Assembly (NCBI GenBank): GCA_001017865.1
Contig: LATQ01000001.1
Coordinates: 401,503 to 413,043 of the forward strand
Reading direction: 5' to 3'
Origin: Rhodococcus sp. IITR03
GTDB taxonomy: Bacteria; Actinomycetota; Actinomycetes; Mycobacteriales; Mycobacteriaceae
DNA: 11,541 nucleotides
Positions 1 through 8,022 of the stretch are shown piece after piece (the stretch's first letter is position 1; every line of letters begins with the position of its first letter). A model generated the notes under the pieces. The model worked only from the letters and a program-made list of their open reading frames with translations. It had not been told where the DNA came from and searched no databases. The position numbers and the translations under genes are program-made.

Positions 1-930
1 CGGCCGTCGCGGCGGGACTCGTGCCGGCCGCCCTGGGATCCGATGGCGCCGGATCGGTCCGCATCCCCGCCTCGTGGTCGAATCTCGTCGGCATCAAGCG
101 CAACGCGGCCGGATCTCCATGTGGCCCGACGCCGAATCCTTCAACGGACTCACCACGCACGGCCCACTCGCCCGCACGGTCGCCGACGCGGCCCTGCTCC
201 TCGACGTCGTGTCCGGAAACCACCCCGCGACCGGCACACGTGCGCGCCGCTGACCGTCTCCGACGCCGTGGGACGAGATCCCGGCAGACTGAACATCGCT
301 CTGTCGCTGAAGATCCCGTTCACCGCGACACCCACCCGCCTCGACGCCCGCGTCCGCACCCGCATCGCCGCACTCGCCGCGGTACTGCGTGATCTCGGCC
401 ACGAGGTGACCCTCGCCGATCCCGACTACGGAATGACGTTCGGCCTCGCCTTCCTCCCGCGATCCATGGCCGGTATCGAGGATTGGTTGTACCGCCTGCC
501 CGACCCGTCCCTCGCCGACGTGCGCACCCGCGCCAACGCCCGCACCGGCCGGTACCTGCACGGCTATCCGTTGCGGGCGGCGCGCGCGATCGAACCGCGC
601 CTGCACCGTCGGGTCGGCCGCATCTTCGACCGGTTCGACGTCGTGCTCGCCCCCACCACCGCCACCCCGCCGCTACCGGTGACGGCGATCGACGGCATCG
701 GTGGCTGGGCGACCGACAAGGTCATCACCGGCGCATGCCCCTACGCGTGGCCGTGGAACGTGCTGGGCTGGCCCGCGATCAACGTCCCCGCGGGTTTCAC
801 CGAGGAGCGACTGCCGGTGGGTGCCCAGCTGCTCGGCCCGGCGAACTCCGAACCGCTGCTGGTGTCCCTCGCCTCCCAACTCGAATCGGTGCTGCGCTGG
901 CACGAACACACCCCGGAGCACTGGTGGTGA
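1..930 (+). CDS. Amidase-signature family hydrolase, C-terminal part, two frameshifts
   Basis: This is the C-terminal ~309 residues of an amidase-signature (AS) enzyme; the N-terminus, with the catalytic Lys and cis-Ser region, lies left of the window. AS enzymes hydrolyse carboxamides to acid plus ammonia or amine. Reading begins in frame at base 3. The signature GSDGAGSVRIPAS is at 36-74, with the expected nucleophile Ser at 54-56, followed by LVGIK. The family's K-x-x-RGRIS continuation appears only after a one-base loss near 104 (AACGCGG where AACCGCGG is expected). A second one-base loss near 226-228 moves the reading into the last frame, which is then open to the TGA at 928-930. The C-terminal WNVLGWPAINVPAGF and LPVGAQLLGP blocks are typical of AS amidases. 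The stop overlaps the next gene by four bases (GTGA). In M. tuberculosis an amidase (amiA2) also lies next to era, so this may be its counterpart. The substrate cannot be read from sequence. Confidence 0.85.
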   Translation, partial: RPSRRDSCRPPWDPMAPDRSASPPRGRISSASSATRPDLHVARRRILQRTHHARPTRPHGRRRGPAPRRRVRKPPRDRHTCAPLTVSDAVGRDPGRLNIALSLKIPFTATPTRLDARVRTRIAALAAVLRDLGHEVTLADPDYGMTFGLAFLPRSMAGIEDWLYRLPDPSLADVRTRANARTGRYLHGYPLRAARAIEPRLHRRVGRIFDRFDVVLAPTTATPPLPVTAIDGIGGWATDKVITGACPYAWPWNVLGWPAINVPAGFTEERLPVGAQLLGPANSEPLLVSLASQLESVLRWHEHTPEHWW

Positions 931-1495
931 CCACACGCGACGACACCCGCTCGCGGATCGTCCACGCCACCCTGTATCTCGTCGGCACCGACGGGGTCGC
1001 CGGGGTGACGAACCGGCGCATCGCGGCGCGCGCCGAGGTCTCGCTCGGTTCGATCACCTACACTTCCCCACCCAGGCCGACCTGCTGCGCGCCGCGCTCG
1101 AGTTCTTCGTCGACGAGGAGACCGAGCGGCTGCGAGAGCTCGCCGAGCAGTATCGATCCCGGGTCCTGTCGCTGACGGAGGCCGCCGAACTCACCGAACG
1201 CGTCGCCCACGACCTGACCTTCACGGCCGAACGCATCGCCCCCTTCGAGCTCTACGTGCAGGCGGGGCGCGACGAGGAACTGCGGCGGGTCGCCGAACGC
1301 TGCTGGCGTGCGTACGACGCGTTGACCGTCTCCGTCCTTTCGGCGTTGGGAGTGCCGGATCCGGAGGCGATCGCCCCGACGGTCGTCGCGACCATCACCG
1401 GGCTACAACTGCGCCGCCTGTCGACGGGTACGGAGCCGGATCTGTCGGAGGCCGTCCTGCTGTTGCTGCACGGCGCGACAGCCACCCGTCGCTGA
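927..1495 (+). CDS. TetR/AcrR-family transcriptional regulator (one frameshift)
   Basis: About 189 residues after repair, a normal TetR length. The N-terminal helix-turn-helix reads from RSRIVHATLYLV through GVTNRRIAARAEVSLGSITY and FPTQADLLRAAL; the rest is a variable helical ligand-binding and dimer domain. The frame breaks at 1061-1062: TAC-AC-TTC should be TAC-CAC-TTC, giving the standard TYHFP recognition-helix end, so one C is missing. The GTG start at 927 overlaps the amidase stop as GTGA, which implies translational coupling and a shared mRNA; a GTG at 924 is the alternative. It probably represses the amidase and/or the downstream permease–hydrolase pair in response to a small molecule. 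The 260-bp gap that follows holds candidate operators (see 1520-1586). The family call is firm; the ligand and targets are inferred. Confidence 0.85.
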
Positions 1496-1519
1496 GTTCC
1501 CCTCGGTCACCGGCCCCGG

Positions 1520-1568
1520 CGTGACGACGCGTTCACATCCGCATCCGTGACGAAACACCCCCGTCACG
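1520..1568. repeat. Three copies of CGTGACG (two direct, one inverted), candidate operator array
   Basis: CGTGACG occurs at 1520-1526 and 1546-1552, and its reverse complement CGTCACG at 1562-1568. The second and third copies form a 7-bp perfect inverted repeat with a 9-base spacer. A partial copy, GTCAC, is at 1506-1510. The set lies just after the first tetR gene and upstream of the permease. It could be an operator array for that TetR protein. The 1546-1568 hairpin could instead act as a weak terminator, but no T-run follows it. The heptamer also occurs by chance inside coding DNA (about 7744 and 9874), so clustering, not mere presence, is the argument. Confidence 0.45.
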
Positions 1569-1571
1569 AAT

Positions 1572-1586
1572 TGTGCAGTGTGCACA
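1572..1586. promoter_or_regulatory. Perfect inverted repeat TGTGCA-N3-TGCACA, candidate operator
   Basis: The sequence TGTGCAGTGTGCACA is a 6-bp perfect inverted repeat with a 3-base spacer; it also contains the 8-bp palindrome TGTGCACA at 1579-1586. It lies about 170 bp before the permease start and a few bases after the CGTGACG repeats. Its position between regulator and permease suggests a repressor or activator site. The same hexamers, in the opposite arrangement, occur in the tetR/MFS gap at 8717-8732. Confidence 0.4.
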
Positions 1587-1619
1587 GTTCTTTCCCGTCG
1601 CGAGTGGTCTGTCGGCCGA

Positions 1620-1648
1620 TTGCCGAGTCCTGTCCGACTCTTCAAGAT
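1620..1648 (+). promoter_or_regulatory. Weak candidate promoter for the permease–cysteine hydrolase pair
   Basis: TTGCCG at 1620-1625 and CAAGAT at 1643-1648 are separated by 17 bases and resemble a sigma70-type promoter. An inverted repeat, GAGTC (1625-1629) and GACTC (1636-1640), lies in the spacer and could be an operator. This would leave a leader of about 100 bases before the permease start. The match is modest and G+C-rich DNA gives many such hits. The rest of the 1496-1755 gap holds no convincing small gene. Confidence 0.25.
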
Positions 1649-1755
1649 CGACATGTTCCGGCCGACGACGGCGGTGCCGCCCATCGATGTCGCGGCGCCC
1701 TTCGATCCGTCCACGGTCGTCGCCCGCCGCATGTTCACACGTCGAGGAGTCTCCC

Positions 1756-3281
1756 GTGACCGTCGCGCACATCGTCTTCCTGCTCGGACTGGTCGGCCTG
1801 ATCGTCGCCATGGCACTACGCAAGAACGTCCTGATCCCGGCGGTCGTCGCCACTTTCGCCACCGCCCTCGCCTACGACGGCAACGTCGCCTCCGCCGTCA
1901 TGGCGGTCTTCCGCGCCACCCTCACCGCCGGCGGAGCCCTCTTCGAGATCTTCGTCGTCATCGCCGCCGTGACATCGATGCTCGCGGCGATGCGCACCAT
2001 CGGCGCCGACGAACTCATGGTGCGTCCCTTCGGACGCTGGATGATCAACGGCCGCGTCGCCTACATCGTGCTGTTCGTCGTCACCTACCTGCTGTCGCTG
2101 TTCTTCTGGCCCACACCCGCCCTCGCACTCATCGGTGCCGTGCTGCTCCCGGCGGCCATCAAGGCCGGGCTGCCGCCGCTCGGCGCCGCACTCGCCCTTG
2201 CGATCTCCGGGCAGGGCATGGCACTCGCCTCCGACTACGTCATCGGTCTCGCACCGTCGATCTCGGCGAGCGGCGCAGGTGTGCCGGCCGACGACATCGC
2301 CGACCGCGCGCTGGTCCTGTCCCTCATCGTGGGTCTGACCGCGGCCGTACTCGCCTGGTTCCTCACCATCCGCAAGGAGATCGTGCGCCACTCCGCGAAT
2401 CTCGTGTCTGCGACGGACGATCCGGGCACCGGTGGCTCCGTTTCCGGAGGTCCGGCACCGCACCCGAACGGGGACCTCCCGACCCCCGAGAACGATCACA
2501 CCGGGACCGACCACACCGCACCGGTGAGCACCGTGGCCGCCATCGACCTGCCCGGAACTCTCACCCCGGTCCTCACCCGCCCCACCCCGGCACGCGCCTG
2601 GGCTATCGGGGTTCCCGCGACCTTCGGTCTGGTGCTCGTCTACATGATGCTGGGGCGCTTCACCGATCTCGTGCCGTGGTCGGACGGCGCCGGTGCCTCG
2701 CTCGTCGGCGGCACCGCGCTCGTCCTCATGGCCGCCGTGACCCTGACGACGCGCCCGGCCGACACCCTCGAACACTGCGCCACCCATTTCGTCGACGGCC
2801 TGGTCTACGCGTTCAAGGCCATGGGAATCATCCTGCCGGTGGCCGGATTCGTGTATCTCGGCATCCCCGACTACTCCGGTTCGATCCTGGGACTCGAGGA
2901 CGGCACCGGACCGGCCTTCCTGTTCGACACCGTCGAGAGCATCCAGACCTACATTCCCGACAACGGTCTCTTCGCCGCGTTCAGCATGCTCCTGATCGGC
3001 CTGCTCATCGGCCTGGACGGCTCCGGCTGGGCCGGTCTGCCGCTCACCGGTGGTATCGCCGCCGCCCTCGCCCCGCAGGCCGGCATGGACACCGCGACGC
3101 TCGCCGCCCTCGCGCAAAACGCCGCGACCTGGACCGGCGGCGGCACCCTCGTCATCTGTCGTCGCTGATCGTGGTCGCGGGCTTCTGCCGCGTTCCGGTC
3201 GGGGATCTCGTGCGACGACTCGCGATCCCGGTGGTGAGCGGACTGCTCGTCGCCACCGTCGCCGCGGTGGTGATCTGGTGA
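1756..3281 (+). CDS. Polytopic membrane permease, family not assigned (one frameshift)
   Basis: About 508 residues after repair, strongly hydrophobic in two blocks. Residues ~1-205 hold about six membrane segments (AHIVFLLGLVGLIVAM first; also FEIFVVIAAVTSMLAAM and AYIVLFVVTYLLSLFFW). Residues ~206-281 form a polar Pro/Asp/Thr/Gly-rich loop, probably cytoplasmic. Residues ~282-508 hold a second block with glycine-rich stretches such as GLDGSGWAGLPLTGG and TWTGGGTLV, which look like re-entrant or substrate-site segments of secondary transporters. The GTG start at 1756 has GAGGAG at 1744-1749. A base is missing after 3158: ATC-TG-TCG should read ATC-TGG-TCG, after which the frame runs to the TGA at 3279-3281. 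It probably imports the substrate of the neighbouring hydrolases. Organic-anion secondary carriers look nearest, but I cannot name a family. Confidence 0.75.
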
Positions 3282-3322
3282 TCACCGCATCCGCACCGAA
3301 CACCTTCGAGGAGAGGACCCCC

Positions 3323-3970
3323 GTGGACGAATCCGGTTTCCGCTACGACCCCCAACGCTGCGCCCTGGTCGTCGTCGACATGCAGAACGACTTCTGTTCC
3401 ACCGACGGCGCTCTCGCCGGCTGCGGCTTCGACGTCTCCGCCGCGGTCGCCATGACACCGCGGCTGGCGGAACTGATCGACCGCGCCCGCCGCAGGGACG
3501 TGCCCGTCGTCTGGGTCCGTACGGAGCACGACGAGACCACGGACACGCCCCAGTGGCTGGGCCGCGTCGGTACCGGTCCCGGCACGGCGCGGACCGCTCT
3601 GACCTGCCGGCCCGGTACTGCCGGAGCGGACTTCTACGGTGTCCGTCCGGAGCCGGGAGAACCGGTGATCGTCAAACATCGCTTCAGCGCGTTCGTCGGC
3701 ACCGATCTCGACAGCGTCCTGCGGTCACGGGGCATCGAATCGTTGTTGTTCACCGGCGTCGCCACCGAGATCTGCGTCGAATCGAGCCTGCGCAGCGGCC
3801 TGTTCCACGAGTACTGGGTCTCGCTCGTCGAGGACTGCGCCGCGTCCTACAGTCCCGCCGCGCACGCCGCCTCGGTCGCGATGGTCGCACAGAACTTCGG
3901 GACCGTGGTGACCGCAGACGACCTCGCGTCGATGTGGGTCGCCCGGCCGATCACCGCGTCCACCCCGTAG
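3323..3970 (+). CDS. Isochorismatase-like cysteine hydrolase (amidohydrolase type)
   Basis: A soluble protein of 215 residues, the usual size for this alpha/beta family, and unbroken. The catalytic triad is visible: Asp19 in VVVDMQNDF, Lys118 in IVKHRFSAF, and Cys151 in GVATEICVESS, with the family's cis-peptide at Val146-Ala147. Members that keep Cys mostly cleave C-N bonds (nicotinamidase, N-carbamoylsarcosine amidase, RutB ureidoacrylate amidohydrolase, biuret amidohydrolase); true isochorismatases lack the Cys. The ATEICVESS context recalls the RutB/biuret-hydrolase side, but the substrate is not decided. The GTG at 3323 was chosen because GAGGAGAGG lies at 3308-3316; a GTG at 3278 that overlaps the permease stop (GTGA) would add 15 residues and cannot be excluded. 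It is probably co-transcribed with the permease. It converges on era with only 10 bases between the stops and no clear terminator. Confidence 0.88.
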   Translation: MDESGFRYDPQRCALVVVDMQNDFCSTDGALAGCGFDVSAAVAMTPRLAELIDRARRRDVPVVWVRTEHDETTDTPQWLGRVGTGPGTARTALTCRPGTAGADFYGVRPEPGEPVIVKHRFSAFVGTDLDSVLRSRGIESLLFTGVATEICVESSLRSGLFHEYWVSLVEDCAASYSPAAHAASVAMVAQNFGTVVTADDLASMWVARPITASTP

Positions 3971-3980
3971 GGGCTCGGCG

Positions 3981-4898
3981 TCAGAATCCCAGACGGCCCA
4001 GCTGTTTGGGATCTCGCTGCCAGTCCTTCGCGACCTTCACGTGCAGGTCGAGGTAGATCTTCACGCCGAGGAGCTTCTCGATCTGGGTGCGTGCGGCGGT
4101 GCCCACCTCGCGCAGCCGCGCACCCCCCTTGCCGATGACGATGCCCTTCTGGCTCGGCCGCTCGACGTAGAGCAGGGCGTGCACGTCGAGCATCTCGCCC
4201 TGCTTCTCGGTGCGACCCTCACGTTCGGTGATCTCCTCGATCACAACGGCGAGCGAGTGGGGCAGCTCGTCGCCGAGACCTTCGAGGGCGGCCTCGCGGA
4301 TGAGCTCGGCCATCAGGGTCTCCTCCGGCTCGTCGGTGAGCTCGCCGTCGGGATAGAAGGCCGGTCCGGGCTCCATGTGCGAGACGAGGACGTCGACGAG
4401 GACCTCGACCTGCTCCCCCGAGGCCGCGGAGACCGGCACGACCTCGCAGTTCTCGCCGAGGAGTTTCGACACGGCGAGCAACTGCGCGGCGACCTGCTGT
4501 TTGCCCACCTTGTCGATCTTCGTGACGATGCCGATGACCGGGGTCTTCGGCGCCATGTGGCGCACCTGCTCGAGGATCCAGCGGTCGCCGGGGCCGATCT
4601 TCTCGTCGGCGGGGAAGCACATGCCGATCGCGTCGACCTCGGAGTAGGTGTCCTGCACCAGATCGTTCAGCCGCTGGCCGAGCAGGGTGCGCGGGCGGTG
4701 CAGTCCCGGGGTGTCCACCAGGATGAGCTGGGCGTTGTCGCGGTGGACGATGCCGCGGATGGTGTGACGGGTGGTCTGCGGGCGCGACGAGGTGATCGCG
4801 ATCTTGCTGCCGACGAGTGCATTCGTGAGCGTCGACTTCCCGGTGTTGGGCCGGCCGACGAAACAGATGAAGCCGGAACGGAAGTCGGTGTCGGTCAT
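3981..4898 (-). CDS. era: GTPase Era
   Basis: 305 residues, full length and unbroken. Era is an essential or near-essential GTPase that binds 16S rRNA near its 3' end and assists 30S subunit maturation at the membrane-associated ribosome. The GTPase motifs are in order: G1 GRPNTGKS at 15-22, the switch region [10 protein letters not shown] at 40-49, G3 DTPG at 62-65, G4 TKID at 126-129 (Thr in place of the classical Asn), and G5 SAA at 157-159. The C-terminal KH RNA-binding domain carries GKGG at 256-259, followed by LREVG. The ATG at 4898 overlaps the stop of the upstream CBS protein as ATGA, and GAGGAG lies 5 bases before it, so translation is coupled. Its neighbour ybeY also acts on 16S rRNA 3'-end maturation. 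Confidence 0.97.
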   Translation of the reverse strand: MTDTDFRSGFICFVGRPNTGKSTLTNALVGSKIAITSSRPQTTRHTIRGIVHRDNAQLILVDTPGLHRPRTLLGQRLNDLVQDTYSEVDAIGMCFPADEKIGPGDRWILEQVRHMAPKTPVIGIVTKIDKVGKQQVAAQLLAVSKLLGENCEVVPVSAASGEQVEVLVDVLVSHMEPGPAFYPDGELTDEPEETLMAELIREAALEGLGDELPHSLAVVIEEITEREGRTEKQGEMLDVHALLYVERPSQKGIVIGKGGARLREVGTAARTQIEKLLGVKIYLDLHVKVAKDWQRDPKQLGRLGF

Positions 4899-6211
4899 GC
4901 ATGCTCCTCGGTGGTGGCCGTATCGGTATCGGTGGGTTCTTCTTCGGGTGTCGCGCGCTGCACGAAGACGGTGCTCACACGCACCCGCCCGCGGACGTCC
5001 GGTCCGCCCTCGCCGCGGAGCAACAGGCCGTGGGTCCGTACCTCCGCACCCGGCAGAGGAACTCGGCCGAGTTCGTAGCCGAGGAGTCCGCCGACGGTGT
5101 CGACCTCGTCGTCCTCGATGTCGATGTCGAACAGTTCGCCGAGGTCCTCGACGGGAAGTCGCGCGGAGACGCGGTAGGTGTCGTCGCCGAGTTCCTCGAC
5201 GTCGGGGATCTCCCCGGTGTCGTACTCGTCGGCGATCTCTCCGACGATCTCCTCGATGACGTCCTCGATCGTCACGAGGCCGGCGATGCCGCCGTATTCG
5301 TCGACGAGGACCGCCATGTGGTTGCGGTCGCGCTGCATGTCGGCGAGCAGGTCGTCGAGGCGCTTCGAATCCGGCACGAAGACCGCCGGTCGCATGACGT
5401 CGGCGACGGAGACGCTGCGCCCACCGTCGCGGTGGTAGTAGGTCTGCTGGACGAGATCCTTGAGGTAGACGACACCGCGAATGTCGTCGACGTTCTCGCC
5501 GATCACCGGGATCCGGGAGTGCCCGCTGCGGACGGCGAGCGAGGTGGCCTGACCGGCTGTCTTGGTCTCCTCGATCCACACCATCTCGGGGCGCGGAACC
5601 ATGATCTCGCGGGCCGTGGTGTCGCCGAAGTCGAACACCGACTGGATCATCCGGCGTTCCTCGTCGGCCACGACTCCGCTTTCCTGAGCGAGGTCGACCA
5701 GTTCGCGCAGCTCGATCTCGTTGGAGAACGGACCGTTCCGGAAACCGCGACCGGGCGTGACCGCATTGCCGACGCTGATGAGGATCCGGCTGATCGGGCC
5801 GAGCAGGACACCGAGTATCCGCAGCGGTCCGGTGGCGGCGAGCGCGATCGGGTACGCGTGCTGGCGTCCGAGCGTGCGCGGACCGACACCGATGACGACG
5901 TAGTCGACGATGACCATCACCGCAGCGCCCACGACGAGCGCCCACGTGCGGTCGAGCACGGCGAGCAACGCACCGACGAGCACGACGGTGGCGGTGATCT
6001 CGCAGAGGATGCGCAGCAGCACCGTCAGATTGACGTAGCGGGGCCGATCGTCGAGCAGCCCGAGCAGGCGGCGCGCACTGGGACGGCCCTCTTTCGCGAG
6101 TTCCTCGGCGCGCGCCGCGGATACGGTGTTGAGCGCGGAATCGACGGCGGCGAACAGGCCTCCGAGCACCACCAGGACGACCGCCAGGACGACGAGGGGC
6201 ACGGTACTCAC
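4895..6211 (-). CDS. Hemolysin C/CorC-family membrane protein (CNNM-type, CBS pair)
   Basis: 438 residues. An N-terminal DUF21/CNNM transmembrane domain (about residues 1-150, roughly four segments, the first [16 protein letters not shown]) is followed by a pair of CBS domains (about 200-330, from [13 protein letters not shown] through [16 protein letters not shown]) and a C-terminal CorC_HlyC domain (about 345-425, [13 protein letters not shown]…[13 protein letters not shown]). Bacterial relatives (CorC, MpfA, CNNM-like) take part in Mg2+/Co2+ export or resistance; the 'hemolysin' label is historical. The GTG at 6211 was chosen because GAGGGAG lies about nine bases upstream. The end is acidic and Thr-rich. 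The stop overlaps the era start. In many actinobacteria a small gene, often cytidine deaminase-like, sits between these two; here there is none. Confidence 0.92.
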   Translation of the reverse strand: MSTVPLVVLAVVLVVLGGLFAAVDSALNTVSAARAEELAKEGRPSARRLLGLLDDRPRYVNLTVLLRILCEITATVVLVGALLAVLDRTWALVVGAAVMVIVDYVVIGVGPRTLGRQHAYPIALAATGPLRILGVLLGPISRILISVGNAVTPGRGFRNGPFSNEIELRELVDLAQESGVVADEERRMIQSVFDFGDTTAREIMVPRPEMVWIEETKTAGQATSLAVRSGHSRIPVIGENVDDIRGVVYLKDLVQQTYYHRDGGRSVSVADVMRPAVFVPDSKRLDDLLADMQRDRNHMAVLVDEYGGIAGLVTIEDVIEEIVGEIADEYDTGEIPDVEELGDDTYRVSARLPVEDLGELFDIDIEDDEVDTVGGLLGYELGRVPLPGAEVRTHGLLLRGEGGPDVRGRVRVSTVFVQRATPEEEPTDTDTATTEEHA

Positions 6212-6268
6212 GCGATCGTCACTCCCTCGATCGGTGTCGTCCGATCACGATGCTCGTACTGTCGCCGC

Positions 6269-6811
6269 TCATGATTCGGGGGTGTCGACGAAACCGGCCT
6301 TGCCCAGCAGCTTCCGGTCGCGGGCGGCGAGCCGCGCCTCGTGCTCGGCCCGGCGGATCTCCTCGTACCACTCGGCGAGGAGCTGGTTCTGCAGGCCGAA
6401 CATCTCCTTCTCCTCCTCCGGTTCGGCGTGGTCGTAGCCGAGGAGGTGGAGCATGCCGTGCACGGTGAGCAGGGCGAGTTCGTGGGCCACCGGGTGACCG
6501 GCCTTCGCGGCCTGGTCGGCGGCGAACTGCGGACACAGCACGATGTCGCCGAGCATCGACGGTCCCGGTTCGGGAGCGTCGGGACGCCCGCCGGGTTCGA
6601 GTTCGTCCATGGGGAACGACATCACGTCGGTGGGGCCGGGCAGGTCCATCCACCGAACGTGCAGATCGGCCATGGTGTCGAGATCCACGAGCACCATCGA
6701 CAACTCCGCCGCCGGATGCACATCCATCCGGGCGATCACGAAGCGGGCGACGTCGAGGAGTTCCTCCTCCGAGACGTCCATTCCCGATTCGTTCGAGATC
6801 TCGATGCTCAT
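6269..6811 (-). CDS. ybeY: rRNA maturation endoribonuclease YbeY
   Basis: 180 residues, unbroken. YbeY is a zinc-dependent endoribonuclease involved in 16S rRNA 3'-end processing and ribosome quality control. The UPF0054 signature [11 protein letters not shown] is at 118-128, with metal-ligand histidines 118, 122 and 128. Upstream are the family blocks [12 protein letters not shown] (56-67) and GDIVLCP (88-94). The C-terminal ~50 residues are charged and helical (EEEKEMF…[12 protein letters not shown]). The ATG at 6811 has AGAAGGAA eight bases before it. phoH ends 49 bases upstream and the CBS gene starts 57 bases downstream, which fits one operon. Confidence 0.96.
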   Translation of the reverse strand: MSIEISNESGMDVSEEELLDVARFVIARMDVHPAAELSMVLVDLDTMADLHVRWMDLPGPTDVMSFPMDELEPGGRPDAPEPGPSMLGDIVLCPQFAADQAAKAGHPVAHELALLTVHGMLHLLGYDHAEPEEEKEMFGLQNQLLAEWYEEIRRAEHEARLAARDRKLLGKAGFVDTPES

Positions 6812-6860
6812 GACTGGAGTTCCTTCTGCACGACGGTATTCGGTTGATCTACAAGGATGT

Positions 6861-7920
6861 TCATCGACGCTGCACCCGCTGCGCGCGACGCTGGGCGCGG
6901 TTGCCGGGGATCCCGTCGCCGTCGCGGGTGGTGGCCTCGAAACGGCTGTAGGCGTCGACGATGTCGGAGACGAGCCGGTGCCGCACGACGTCGCTGCTGT
7001 CGAGACGCGCGATGTGGATGTCGTCGATGCCGTCGAGGATCTCGGTGGCAGCGGCGAGACCCGAACGGGCACCGCCGGGCAGGTCGATCTGCGTGATGTC
7101 GCCGGTCACGACGATCTTGGAGCCGAAGCCAGGCGCGTGAGGAACATCTTCATCTGCTCGGCGGTGGTGTTCTGCGCCTCGTCGAGGATGATGAAGGCAT
7201 CGTTCAGGGTGCGACCACGCATATATGCGAGGGGCGCGACTTCGATGACCCCGGCCTGCATGAGCTTCGGGATCGCCTCGGGATCCATCATGTCGTGCAG
7301 CGCGTCGTGCAGCGGACGCAGATACGGGTCGATCTTCTCGTGCAGGGTGCCCGGCAGGAAGCCGAGCCGCTCCCCTGCCTCGACGGCGGGACGCGTGAGG
7401 ATGATGCGGTTGACCTGCTTGGTCTGCAGGGCCTGCACGGCCTTCGCCATGGCGAGATAGGTCTTGCCCGTACCGGCCGGTCCGACACCGAAGACGATGG
7501 TGTGGGCGTCGATGGCGTCGACGTACCGCTTCTGGTTCAGGGTCTTGGGCCGGATCGTCTTCCCGCGCCGCGACAGGATGTCGAGGCTGAGCACGTCGGC
7601 CGGCGACTCGGAGAGCCCCTGGGTGAGCATGCCCACGGTGCGACGCACGGCGTCGGCGCGAGCGATTGTCCGCGACGGACGATGGTGACGAGCTCGGCGA
7701 GCGCACGTTCCGCGAGGGCGACGTCGGCGGGCGCTCCGGTCAGCGTGACGGTGTTGCCCCGCACGTGGATGTCCGCCGCCAGGAGGGCTTCGAGGGCGAT
7801 CAGATTCTCGTCCGCGGCTCCGAGCAGGGGCGCTGCGGCCTCCGAGGGGAGGTCGAGGCTCGATTTGACCGTGGTCGGTTCGAATTCGGCGGGCTCGTGG
7901 GGTCGGTCTGGTTCACTCAC
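6861..7920 (-). CDS. phoH: PhoH-like ATPase (PhoH1 type, two frameshifts)
   Basis: About 353 residues after repair, matching actinobacterial PhoH1. PhoH proteins are cytoplasmic P-loop NTPases related to helicase domains and usually sit beside ybeY; their cellular role is still poorly defined. The N-terminal ~110 residues include [20 protein letters not shown] and a small RNA-binding-like fold. The ATPase core follows, with [10 protein letters not shown], Walker A GPAGTGKT near residue 146, Walker B IILDEAQN and [14 protein letters not shown]. Two frame breaks are present. Near 7655 (minus-strand GCGCCGACGCC for GCGCCCGACGCC) the reading [13 protein letters not shown] is interrupted. Near 7129 one base is missing from [12 protein letters not shown]. 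Each is repaired by one base in a G/C run, and such conserved flanks argue for sequencing error. The GTG at 7920 begins a plausible N-terminus but has only a weak, distant AGGAC before it. Confidence 0.9.
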
Positions 7921-7955
7921 GTGGACGGTACGTCCTGCTTTCGGTTCGGCTCCTG

Positions 7956-7971
7956 CACGACGGTCGTCGTG
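7956..7971. promoter_or_regulatory. Perfect inverted repeat CACGAC-N4-GTCGTG in the phoH leader
   Basis: 6-bp perfect arms with a GGTC spacer lie 36 bases before the phoH start, just inside the transcription start predicted from the -10 element at 7980-7985. This is the position of a repressor site or a small leader hairpin. The sequence alone does not say which. Confidence 0.35.
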
Positions 7972-7979
7972 TTCGTGCC

Positions 7980-7985
7980 AGTCTA
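7980..7985 (-). promoter_or_regulatory. Candidate -10 element of a phoH promoter
   Basis: On the minus strand the element reads TAGACT inside GCTAGACT, a good actinobacterial -10 hexamer. It lies between the end of the second tetR gene and phoH. No good TTGACA-like -35 is found 16-18 bases upstream (GGAGGG occurs there), but -35-poor promoters are common in this group. It would let phoH–ybeY–CBS–era be transcribed independently of the accessory genes. Confidence 0.35.
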
Positions 7986-8022
7986 GCGCCGGACGAGGCG
8001 CACCCTCCCGCAACAGCGAGTT

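Noticed and set aside
1506..1525. GTCAC…GTGAC hairpin after the first tetR stop as a terminator
   Set aside because: The stem is only about five pairs with no T-run; kept only as a partial copy of the CGTGACG repeats.
1816..3303. Long minus-strand open frame (about 495 codons) opposite the permease
   Set aside because: It is rich in Gly, Arg, Glu and Asp with low complexity, lacks known motifs, and mirrors G+C-rich codons of the real gene; a typical antisense shadow.
3971..3980. Terminator between the convergent cysteine hydrolase and era genes
   Set aside because: Only 10 bases separate the stops and no hairpin with a T-run is visible.
4899..5945. Possible long N-terminal extension of Era in the same open frame
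   Set aside because: The upstream part is Arg-rich shadow sequence of the CBS gene; the ATG at 4898 with GAGGAG and the family N-terminus fixes the start.
4901..6274. Long plus-strand open frame (about 457 codons) opposite the CBS protein gene
   Set aside because: Its composition (Asp, Val, Arg, His) and lack of domains fit a shadow of the conserved minus-strand gene.
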